Source of the DNA: Pseudozobellia sp. WGM2
GTDB lineage: Bacteria; Bacteroidota; Bacteroidia; Flavobacteriales; Flavobacteriaceae
NCBI RefSeq assembly: GCF_017810075.1
Contig: NZ_JADNYK010000003.1
Location: 186,001-250,000, forward strand
Length of the DNA: 64,000 bases
Reading direction: 5' to 3'
Below the pieces are notes generated by a model. That model worked only from the letters and a program-made list of their open reading frames with translations. It did not search any database and was not told the origin of the DNA. Within the stretch, counting starts at the first letter, position 1; every line of letters begins with the position of its first letter. Below are positions 57,033 through 64,000 of this stretch, piece by piece. The translations under genes and the position numbers were made by a program.

Positions 57033-58598
57033 TTACCAAATACTTTCAATTTTACTGATTTTAAAATTATTGAAGTTCAACGCCTCATCTTCTAAATTCT
57101 CTATGGTCAATTTTGTATACACCTCATTCGGAAACAACTGTGCAGTCATCACGTACTGACCTTTATTAATAAATATTTCAATCGAAGACCGGTCTATGAG
57201 CATTCGAACCTCATAAACTTCGTCAGGCAAATTGGGCACGGGCATTATTTGAACCCCCTCTCCAAAATCTTTTTGAAAATCGACTTTACCCGAGTTTGAT
57301 CGATTCAATAAAAACTGTTTGCCCCCTCCTCTCATGCTCAGCAAAAGCTCTTGACCTAATTCATTCGATAACTTTAATTGAAAAGTTTTTGCGTCTGTGT
57401 TGAAAATAACCTCAGCCTGCTGAAGCCCCCTATTTTCGATTGTTCGAGTAGTGTGGGCCCCTATGACCAAATTCTCTGAAGAAGATTTAGTTATGACCTC
57501 GTTAAATTGGCGCACAGGATAATTGGAGAGGTAATATTCTCCGTTTACTTTTTTCAAATCAAACTTACGGGGCACTGTCATTGCGCTACGCCATTTCTCG
57601 GTAGGGGTGGCTTGTGCATAGAGCCAGTTGCTCATCCAACCAATAAAAATCTTCTCATCATTTGGGGCGTTGCTGTAGGTTACCCCAGCATAGTTGTCTG
57701 TTCCCCAATCGACCCAGCGATTTGCTTTCTGCTCGGTAACAAAGGTGCTTCCATCAAAATCGCCAACAAAATATTGTGTACCGCTACCTCCGTTCGGAGC
57801 TCCGGGATTGATACTTATCAGAAGCACCCATTTTTCTTCATCAGAATCAGCTACTTTTAACTTAAAAAGATCAGGACACTCCCAAACTCCGCCATGGGCT
57901 CCCTTTTCTTTTCCGAATTCACCGCTAAGTTGCCATTCCTTTAAATCTGTAGAACTATAAAATTGCGCATGGTCACCGGCTACCAAGGTCATTACCCAGC
58001 GCTGAGTTGGTTCATGCCACATGACCTTGGGATCGCGAAAGTCTCTAACACCCTCATTACCTATCACAGGGTTATTTTCATACTTTGTCCAGCTATCCCC
58101 ATTATCTAAACTATAGGCAATACCTTGGGTCTGAAATGTAGAATCTCCCCGTTTTTCACCCTTCGGGTCATGATACGTATAGATTGCGACCAATGGCGGG
58201 TTCTCATCAGTACCGAATCCCGAAGAATTTGACTCATCAAGTACGGCGCTACCAGAAAAAATGTAACCCAATTCATCAGGGTACAGTGCAACGGGTTTGT
58301 GCTGCCAATGTATCAAATCTTTACTTATCGCATGACCCCAATGCATCGGGCCCCAAACTATACTATCAGGATAGTATTGATAGAACAAATGATAAACCCC
58401 TTCGTTATAAACCATACCATTGGGGTCGTTCATCCACATTTTTTCAGGGGAAAAATGAAATTGCGGCCTGTAATCTTCACTATAGTACGGATTTGATTTT
58501 TCAGTAATTTCAGAAGGCTGCTTTTCTGTTTTATCCCTACAAGAAGGAAAAATTATAACCAGGGAAAAAAGAATAAACCAAACGGAGCAAAATTTCAT
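57033..58598 (-). CDS. Glycoside hydrolase family 32 lipoprotein (fructanase/levanase type)
   Basis: 521 residues. Lipoprotein signal peptide with lipobox FPSC (C20). The five-bladed propeller carries the GH32 catalytic triad: WMNDPNG with nucleophile D58, FRDPKV (transition-state stabiliser) and WECPDL with the acid/base glutamate. A C-terminal beta-sandwich includes VRMLIDRSSIEIFINKG. Hydrolyses beta-2,1 or beta-2,6 fructans or sucrose at the cell surface or periplasm. No susCD pair, fructokinase or regulator is nearby, so it is not part of a visible polysaccharide utilisation locus. Confidence 0.93.
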   Translation of the reverse strand: MKFCSVWFILFSLVIIFPSCRDKTEKQPSEITEKSNPYYSEDYRPQFHFSPEKMWMNDPNGMVYNEGVYHLFYQYYPDSIVWGPMHWGHAISKDLIHWQHKPVALYPDELGYIFSGSAVLDESNSSGFGTDENPPLVAIYTYHDPKGEKRGDSTFQTQGIAYSLDNGDSWTKYENNPVIGNEGVRDFRDPKVMWHEPTQRWVMTLVAGDHAQFYSSTDLKEWQLSGEFGKEKGAHGGVWECPDLFKLKVADSDEEKWVLLISINPGAPNGGSGTQYFVGDFDGSTFVTEQKANRWVDWGTDNYAGVTYSNAPNDEKIFIGWMSNWLYAQATPTEKWRSAMTVPRKFDLKKVNGEYYLSNYPVRQFNEVITKSSSENLVIGAHTTRTIENRGLQQAEVIFNTDAKTFQLKLSNELGQELLLSMRGGGKQFLLNRSNSGKVDFQKDFGEGVQIMPVPNLPDEVYEVRMLIDRSSIEIFINKGQYVMTAQLFPNEVYTKLTIENLEDEALNFNNFKISKIESIW

Positions 58599-58667
58599 AA
58601 GTTAATTTTAAGAGGAAACACGACAATTAAAAGCCTACCTAAAATACTATCTTTACGTCAATAATCT

Positions 58668-59171
58668 ATGGTTACTATGAGATTTAAAATTAGCGTTCTT
58701 TTGGTTTTTCTTTTGGCCGATTCCCTTTTAGCGCAGAATAAGATGGACAAGGCCATAAAAAAATGGAACAAAGCAAGTGTACCCTATATTCAAGTAGAGG
58801 AACTTGAAAAATCAGACGATGTCTGGCTTTTAGATACTCGAAAAGTGGAAGAATTCAGTGTCAGCCATATCAAGAATGCCCTTTGGGTCGGTCATAAAGA
58901 ATTTGAAATCGATTCAATAAACGAACATATCAAGGACAAAGACAAGAAGATAGTGGTTTACTGTTCAATCGGCGTAAGGTCGGAAGATATAGGAGAAAAA
59001 TTATTACAAGCCGGCTACTCGAATGTGCAAAATCTTTATGGCGGTATTTTCGAGTGGAAAAACAAAGGATATACCGTATATGATATAGAAGGAAATGAAA
59101 CAGAGAAAATACATGCTTTCAACAAGCATTGGGGCAAACTTTTAAAGAACGGCGATAAGGTGTTTGATTAA
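58668..59171 (+). CDS. Periplasmic rhodanese-domain protein
   Basis: 167 residues; an ATG three codons in (58677) is an equally good start. Signal peptide ending SLLAQ, then a single rhodanese domain with WLLDTRKVEEFSVSHIKNAL and the active-site loop VVYCSIGVRSEDIG containing C99. Exported single-domain sulfurtransferases of this kind often accompany arsenosugar-type cassettes in flavobacteria as I recall, which fits the following genes; the gap to the next is 81 bp. Sulfur donor and acceptor are unknown. Confidence 0.85.
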   Translation: MVTMRFKISVLLVFLLADSLLAQNKMDKAIKKWNKASVPYIQVEELEKSDDVWLLDTRKVEEFSVSHIKNALWVGHKEFEIDSINEHIKDKDKKIVVYCSIGVRSEDIGEKLLQAGYSNVQNLYGGIFEWKNKGYTVYDIEGNETEKIHAFNKHWGKLLKNGDKVFD

Positions 59172-59252
59172 GAACATGCTGTAAGCAATCAGCCCCGATT
59201 TCAACTAATAAATGGAAAAACTTCGGGTTCACTTCGAAAAAATTAAAAAATT

Positions 59253-59930
59253 TTGAGCATAATTCTTCCTATAGATAAATTGCCGGAGCTTTCCGCTATC
59301 AATTATCACAACTTGACTTCTAAAAATTTACTTCTCATTTTTACCAGAAATCCACAGTTGGGCAAATGCAAAACTCGTTTAGCCGCTACCGTGGGCAATC
59401 AAACTGCGCTAGATATCTATAAATTTTTACTGAACCACACAATAAACATTACTAAAAACCTGAATGTAGCCAAACAGGTTTGGTATTCTAAAGAAGTGTG
59501 GGAAGATGATATCTGGGACGGTAAAATATATGATAAAAAATTACAGAAAGGCGATGATTTAGGCACTCGAATGGGTAATGCTTTTCAAGAAGGTTTCGAG
59601 CAAGGTTTTGAACGCATTATTATTATTGGTAGCGACATGTTCGACCTCAATCAAAAAGATTTGGAAAAGGCTTTTAAAAAACTTCATGACCATAATTATG
59701 TCGTGGGCCCTGCTGATGACGGCGGATACTACCTTCTAGGAATGACCAACTATAAAAATGAACTTTTCATAGGAAAAAATTGGGGCCAAGACACGGTTTT
59801 GCAAGACACTTTGACAAACCTCAAAAATGAAAAATGTCATATATTGGATACCAGAAACGATGTTGACCTCTATGAGGATATTAAAGACATAGATGCCTTT
59901 CAACCTTTTTTTAAAAATATTGAAGAATGA
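59253..59930 (+). CDS. TIGR04282-type nucleotidyl/glycosyltransferase (arsenosugar cassette)
   Basis: 225 residues from a TTG at 59253; no ATG precedes the conserved core KNLLLIFTRNPQLGKCKTRLA, so a later TTG (59280) is also possible. DUF2064/GT-A fold with IIIIGSDMFDL, PADDGGYYLLGM and NDVDLYEDI. Family TIGR04282 is named for its recurrent place in arsenosugar biosynthesis cassettes. A 14-codon open frame (59212-59256) overlaps the TTG, giving possible coupling. The stop overlaps the purine nucleoside phosphorylase ATG (ATGA). Confidence 0.82.
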   Translation: MSIILPIDKLPELSAINYHNLTSKNLLLIFTRNPQLGKCKTRLAATVGNQTALDIYKFLLNHTINITKNLNVAKQVWYSKEVWEDDIWDGKIYDKKLQKGDDLGTRMGNAFQEGFEQGFERIIIIGSDMFDLNQKDLEKAFKKLHDHNYVVGPADDGGYYLLGMTNYKNELFIGKNWGQDTVLQDTLTNLKNEKCHILDTRNDVDLYEDIKDIDAFQPFFKNIEE

Positions 59931-60742
59931 CGCAAAAGCAACTGAAAGATTCGACTGCTTATCTACAAAGTAAAGGGTTCGACAAGCCAGAAATCGGTAT
60001 TGTTCTGGGTACCGGCCTCGGCAAATTGGCCGACCAAATCGAAAACCCCATAATCGCCCATTACAATCACATTCCTTTTTTTCCTTTAGCTACTGTAGAG
60101 TTTCATTCGGGCAAACTTATTTATGGTACACTCGAAGGTAAGAAGGTCGTAGTTATGCAGGGGCGTTTTCATTTGTACGAAGGATATGATTTCATTGATA
60201 TTACCTACCCAATTAGGGTGATGCATCAACTAGGTATTAAAACCCTGTTCATTTCGAATGCCGCTGGTGCTATCAATCTTGATTTCAACAAGGGTGACCT
60301 TATGCTCATTGAAGATCATATTAATCTTCAAGGCGGCTCGCCATTGGCGTTTAAAGGGGTTAGTAAATATGGAGAACGTTTTACCGACATGGCGGAACCC
60401 TATGACCCATCGATGAGAAAAAAACTTCTCGAAATTGCAAAGAACGAGAATATCGTTTTAAGACAAGGTGTCTACGCATCGGTAGTAGGACCTCAATTGG
60501 AAACTAAGGCCGAATACCGAATGCTTAAAATTATTGGTGCAGATGCGGTAGGCATGAGCACGGTGCCCGAAGTTATCGTTGCCAACCATTTGAATCTGCC
60601 CATAGTTGCCGTTTCAGTACTTACAGATGAATGTGACCCCGATAGTCTAGAGCCTTTAGATGTTCAAGAAATAATTGATACAGCCGCCAAGGCAGAACCT
60701 AAAATGGTAAAATTGTTCAAAGAACTGATCAAACAAATATAA
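59927..60742 (+). CDS. Purine nucleoside phosphorylase
   Basis: 271 residues, trimeric (human-like) PNP family. VLGTGLGKLADQIE phosphate site, VEFHSGKLIYG, MQGRFHLYEGYD, ISNAAGAINLDF and DAVGMSTVPEVIVANH are all present. Splits purine nucleosides with phosphate into base and ribose-1-phosphate. In arsenosugar cassettes a PNP removes adenine from the 5'-arseno-5'-deoxyadenosine product before glycosyl transfer; the flanking TIGR04282/TIGR04283-type genes support that role, but ordinary nucleoside salvage is an alternative. Confidence 0.95.
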   Translation: MTQKQLKDSTAYLQSKGFDKPEIGIVLGTGLGKLADQIENPIIAHYNHIPFFPLATVEFHSGKLIYGTLEGKKVVVMQGRFHLYEGYDFIDITYPIRVMHQLGIKTLFISNAAGAINLDFNKGDLMLIEDHINLQGGSPLAFKGVSKYGERFTDMAEPYDPSMRKKLLEIAKNENIVLRQGVYASVVGPQLETKAEYRMLKIIGADAVGMSTVPEVIVANHLNLPIVAVSVLTDECDPDSLEPLDVQEIIDTAAKAEPKMVKLFKELIKQI

Positions 60743-60779
60743 ACTGCTAGGGCCCACCATTTGTTATACTGTTCGACTA

Positions 60780-61481
60780 ATGAAAAAGACGCCAACTATC
60801 AGTATAATCATTCCGGTTCTTAATGAAGAAAATTATATCAAGAAGTTGCTTGACTATTTAAAACCCTATCAAGCTTCATATTTGCTAAAAGAAATAATAG
60901 TAATCGATGGGGGCAGTTCAGACCATACCCTAAAAATTATATCGGAGTATAAAGTAAAAGTTTTTCATTCAGAAAAGGGTCGCGCAAAACAAATGAATCT
61001 TGGAGCAAAACATGCCACTGGGGATATTTTATATTTTCTTCACGTGGATACCAAGCCCCCAGAGAATTTTCACTTTGATATTCTTCAAGCAGTGAAACAT
61101 GATTTTAAGGCTGGTTGCTTTAGAATGCGATTCAATAGTCGAAACTTATTTCTCGCTTTCTTCGCGTATTTCTCCCGATTCAATCATATTATTTGCAGAG
61201 GGGGCGATCAATCTCTCTTTGTTACTCGACATCTTTTCGAAAAGGCCGGAAGGTTCAATGAAGAGTACATTATTTACGAGGATACCGAATTTATCGGCCG
61301 GTTATACCAACTGTGTAATTTTAAGGTAATACCCGACTACATAACTACCTCAGCCAGAAAATACGATCAAGTGGGTACAGCCAAGTTACAATACTATTTC
61401 GGGGTTATTCATTTCAAACGGCTATTTGGGGCGACGCCGGAAAACTTATATCGATACTACAAAAGAAAAATAACCGTCTGA
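60780..61481 (+). CDS. TIGR04283-type GT2 glycosyltransferase (arsenosugar cassette)
   Basis: 233 residues. GT-A fold: SIIIPVLNEENYIKKLL, EIIVIDGGSSDHTLK, KGRAKQMNLGAKHATGDILYFLHVDT (donor-binding D in LHVDT) and FNEEYIIYEDTEFIGRL. The RAxQMNxGAxxAxGDxLxFLHxDT pattern is that of family TIGR04283. It follows the PNP by 37 bp and converges with the amidase gene at 3 nt. No acceptor can be deduced. Confidence 0.85.
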   Translation: MKKTPTISIIIPVLNEENYIKKLLDYLKPYQASYLLKEIIVIDGGSSDHTLKIISEYKVKVFHSEKGRAKQMNLGAKHATGDILYFLHVDTKPPENFHFDILQAVKHDFKAGCFRMRFNSRNLFLAFFAYFSRFNHIICRGGDQSLFVTRHLFEKAGRFNEEYIIYEDTEFIGRLYQLCNFKVIPDYITTSARKYDQVGTAKLQYYFGVIHFKRLFGATPENLYRYYKRKITV

Positions 61482-61484
61482 ATA

Positions 61485-62537
61485 CTATTTTTCATAATCT
61501 AAAATAACCCCTTCCGAAATCCATTTGGCTAATGCCTGCCGATTATCGGGGTCTAAGATTCGACGCTGATCTTTCTTACTTCGAATATTACCTATTTCTA
61601 TAAAGGTCATTGCCGGATGTGTTTTTTTGACCAAGTACAAAGATGAACGGTCTTCAAAAGTACCCGAATAAATCCGATTGGGTTGAAATTTTTTATACTT
61701 CTCTTGAAACGTTTTATGTATACTTTCCGCTAACTTTTTACCGTTCTTACTTTTTTCATGGTGATAGAAGAAAACATCTATATTCTGCCCCCTACTTCTA
61801 CTATCAACGTGGGTAACGATTAAACGTTGATACTTGCCACGATTTTCCCTATAAAGTTCATTCACAATTTCGACCCGTTGCTTCAAGCGTGCCACTTGAT
61901 TCAAGGGTATAGTCTTATTTGGGTAGGCTACTTCGTCATGATCAATTTTTAATACACGCTCGTCACGAATGCCATCATTTTCATCTCTAATGATAATGTA
62001 TACAAAAGCCCCATGCGACATCAGTTCTTTTGCCAATCTTAAGGTAATATCATATGCATATTCATCTTCAGCGATCATTTGATTGCCATACTTCGCCATA
62101 GCACCGGGGTCAGGGCCACCATGCCCTGAGACCAAGTAGTAAACATTACCCTTCAACCGCTCACTCTTTTCTAATACAGTCGCATGTTTTTTACCAAAAA
62201 TCGCAAAATCTTCACCCTCGATTTTTTTAATCTTAGTACTATTCTTTTGAATAGTCTCTACCACTTCGACCGTATCGAGTTCAACAGGGGGAATCAGATA
62301 TTTACGACCTGCATACAAATGAATGCTGTCACGAAGGTTATCAACATTCATGGCTATAAAATCATCGTAGTGATCATAAGGATCGATACCTTGTTTTCTC
62401 AAAAGTGAAAGTATGCCGTCACCTTTTTTGGCCACTACTACCTTTAATGAATCTTGACCATAAATAGTATTCTCAGCACCGAAAAGAAGTGCTAAAACAA
62501 AAAATGTTTTGAAATATCTAAAAAAGGTGTGATTCAT
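61485..62537 (-). CDS. N-acetylmuramoyl-L-alanine amidase with LysM
   Basis: 350 residues. N-terminal signal peptide (ending IYGQ), a LysM-like segment (about 34-86, VVAKKGDGILSLLRKQG ... GRKYLIPP), then an Amidase_3 domain: zinc ligands H in VSGHGGPDPG, E in AEDEYAYDI and H in VTHVDSRSR, with the catalytic glutamate in IEIGNIRSK. Cleaves the bond between muramic acid and the peptide stem, usually for daughter-cell separation. Monocistronic. Confidence 0.92.
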   Translation of the reverse strand: MNHTFFRYFKTFFVLALLFGAENTIYGQDSLKVVVAKKGDGILSLLRKQGIDPYDHYDDFIAMNVDNLRDSIHLYAGRKYLIPPVELDTVEVVETIQKNSTKIKKIEGEDFAIFGKKHATVLEKSERLKGNVYYLVSGHGGPDPGAMAKYGNQMIAEDEYAYDITLRLAKELMSHGAFVYIIIRDENDGIRDERVLKIDHDEVAYPNKTIPLNQVARLKQRVEIVNELYRENRGKYQRLIVTHVDSRSRGQNIDVFFYHHEKSKNGKKLAESIHKTFQEKYKKFQPNRIYSGTFEDRSSLYLVKKTHPAMTFIEIGNIRSKKDQRRILDPDNRQALAKWISEGVILDYEK

Positions 62538-62787
62538 TTTCTATTCTTGAATACCTTGAAAAAAACAAAAACAATGCCTAAAATTACTCTGATAGCGCAA
62601 AAATAAATAACCCTCGTATATCCGCAGACAACCATTAAAAAAATTAGTTAACTATTTATTCAACAATACTAAACTAATAATGTTCCTATCAATTTTCAGC
62701 TTTAAAGCATTTCATTGACATTAACTTTGTATAAATTTTCGTTTTATTACGACCTATTAACCACTTCAACAAATCAAACCAATTCAT

Positions 62788-63594
62788 ATGAACAAACATT
62801 TTGCATTCTTTAGCATTTTGTGCTTCCTACTTTTTACCGCTTGTAAGACAGACAAGAAAACTAACCCGAACATGGCCGAAGAATCAAAAATATCCGATTC
62901 TACTGAAGTAACTTATGGACCGAGCAAAAGTGAACGGTTAATTCAAGCCTCGATTAAAGCACACGGAGGTCAATTATATAATAACGCCCACTACGGTTTC
63001 ACCTTTCGAAATAAATATTTCACTTTCAAAAACAGCGATGGTAAGTTCACATATACCATGGAGGAAACAAAAGAGGATGTGAAAATCAAGCACATATTGT
63101 CAAATAATAAACTTACTCAAACCCAAAACGGGAATCTGGTCAAGCTAACCGAAAAAGATAGTATCAAATATACCGAGGCGGTAAACTCGGTAATCTACTT
63201 CGCTACCTTACCCCATAAACTGAACGACAATTCGGTAATCAGTGAACATTTGGGTCAAACTAAAATTAAAGGCAAATCTTATGAAGTGGTAAAAGTTCAC
63301 TTTAAACAAGAAGGAGGAGGCGTTGATTTTGAAGATGTTTTTCTTTATTGGTTCAATGCCCAAACAAAGACGATGGACTATCTTGCCTATAAATACAAAA
63401 CCAATGATGGTGGTGTACGATTTAGAAGTACCTACAACCCTAGAACCATTGATGGAATACGTTTTCAAGACTATATTAATTACAAAGCTGAAATCGGCAC
63501 CCCAATGCAAGACCTACCCGAACTTTACGAAAACGGCAGCTTAAAAGAGCTTTCGCGTATTGAAACAGAAGATGTGGTAAATTTGAACAAATAG
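62788..63594 (+). CDS. DUF6503-type lipoprotein
   Basis: 268 residues. Lipobox TAC (C19), then a beta-rich region with AIKAHGG-like IKAHGGQLYNN, FTFRNKYFTF, FTYTMEE, VNSVIYFATLPHKLND and a long series of paired strands ending TYNPRTIDGIRFQDYI. I place it in the DUF6503 family of Bacteroidota outer-envelope lipoproteins. The fold resembles LolA/LolB-like lipid-binding sheets, which is only suggestive. Peptide deformylase starts 7 nt after its stop. Confidence 0.75.
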   Translation: MNKHFAFFSILCFLLFTACKTDKKTNPNMAEESKISDSTEVTYGPSKSERLIQASIKAHGGQLYNNAHYGFTFRNKYFTFKNSDGKFTYTMEETKEDVKIKHILSNNKLTQTQNGNLVKLTEKDSIKYTEAVNSVIYFATLPHKLNDNSVISEHLGQTKIKGKSYEVVKVHFKQEGGGVDFEDVFLYWFNAQTKTMDYLAYKYKTNDGGVRFRSTYNPRTIDGIRFQDYINYKAEIGTPMQDLPELYENGSLKELSRIETEDVVNLNK

Positions 63595-63601
63595 TATATT
63601 C

Positions 63602-64000
63602 ATGCCGACACTGGAAGTCATTAAAATGGGAAATCCTTTATTACGAAGTGTTTGCCAACCTGTAACCAACGACGAAATCGCATCACAAGAATTTCAAGCA
63701 TTTATCGACAGCTTGATTTTAACTATGCAAGAAGAAGACGGAGCGGGTATTGCCGCACCTCAGGTTGGGATTTTAAAACGGCTTTTCGTTATAGAGATGG
63801 ATGGTAACAAGAGGTACCCAGATGAAGATAATTTTCCAATGACTGTTATCATCAACCCTGAAATTAAGATTTTATCGAATGAAATAACCGATAGTTGGGA
63901 GGGTTGCTTATCTATACCGGGAATACGAGGGAAGTTAAAACGGTCTAAACAAGTTCAACTTAGTGGAGTGGATAGACACGGAGAACCTTTTGAAAAGATT
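63602..64000 (+). CDS. def: Peptide deformylase, 5' part
   Basis: 133 codons to the right edge; the gene continues outside. GAGIAAPQVG (motif 1) and WEGCLSIPGIRG (motif 2, zinc-binding cysteine) are present; motif 3 (HExxH) would lie beyond the window. Removes the formyl group from nascent proteins. The motif-2 form EGCLSIPGI rather than ECCLS is normal. This is one of possibly several paralogues. Confidence 0.93.
   Translation, partial: MPTLEVIKMGNPLLRSVCQPVTNDEIASQEFQAFIDSLILTMQEEDGAGIAAPQVGILKRLFVIEMDGNKRYPDEDNFPMTVIINPEIKILSNEITDSWEGCLSIPGIRGKLKRSKQVQLSGVDRHGEPFEKI

Overview
The window is a densely packed chromosomal segment of a Flavobacteriaceae-like member of the Bacteroidota, probably marine; the genus cannot be fixed from the sequence. 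Evidence: gliding/type IX secretion genes gldL and gldK, Bacteroidota-style promoters (TTTG, about 19-21 nt, TAnnTTTG), few Shine-Dalgarno sites, many lipoproteins with an S/A-C lipobox, a mevalonate-pathway HMG-CoA reductase, a ComEC without its hydrolase domain, and the HYC_CC_PP family. Almost everything is conserved core genome. I see no prophage, insertion sequence, integron, CRISPR array, rRNA or recognisable defence island.

Layout. 1-8.0 kb (minus strand): 5' end of gldL, gldK, a ureohydrolase-fold protein that has lost most arginase metal ligands, topA, an LVIVD-repeat lipoprotein and a membrane protein. 8.1-14.9 kb (plus): miaB, a sigma-54 activator without sensory domain, lptE, a TPR protein, secG, then groES-groEL. 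14.9-15.26 kb: a repeat-rich gap with two near-identical terminators that differ by a compensated base pair. 15.26-20.84 kb (minus): copper module of HYC_CC_PP protein, CopA ATPase, TonB-dependent receptor and HMA protein. 21.0-24.5 kb: acidic lipoprotein, GAF/fRMsr-like protein, purH. 24.5-30.2 kb: the rod-shape operon mreB-mreC-mreD-mrdA-rodA. 30.2-33.0 kb: anchored nuclease, then msrB-msrA-small ORF-second msrA. 33.1-40.2 kb: tail-specific protease (minus), then surE-membrane protein-lpxB-C40 peptidase-comEC. 40.2-44.1 kb (minus): POT peptide transporter and dipeptidyl peptidase IV. 44.25-46.5 kb: HMG-CoA reductase and GHMP kinase. 46.5-54.5 kb (minus): coaX, outer-membrane protein, TPR protein, lptC, small membrane protein, CBS/CNNM protein, PpiD/SurA-like chaperone.

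54.6-64 kb: tRNA-Phe with an excellent promoter, a methylthioribose-kinase-like kinase translationally coupled to an ADP-ribosylglycohydrolase-fold lipoprotein, a lone GH32 fructanase, then rhodanese, TIGR04282-type glycosyltransferase, purine nucleoside phosphorylase and TIGR04283-type glycosyltransferase. These last three match the accessory part of arsenosugar biosynthesis cassettes, but arsM and arsS are absent here. A LysM-amidase, a lipoprotein and the start of peptide deformylase finish the window.

Themes: envelope biogenesis and shape (gldKL, lptE, lptC, lpxB, secG, mre operon, amidase), stress repair (groESL, msr operon, copper module), and peptide use (dipeptidyl peptidase plus POT transporter). 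The most promising leads for undescribed biology are the kinase/ADP-ribosylglycohydrolase pair, the orphan arsenosugar-type cassette, the degenerate ureohydrolase beside gldKL, and the two-msrA operon with its unknown 84-residue protein. Function calls rest on motifs read by eye; no database search was run.
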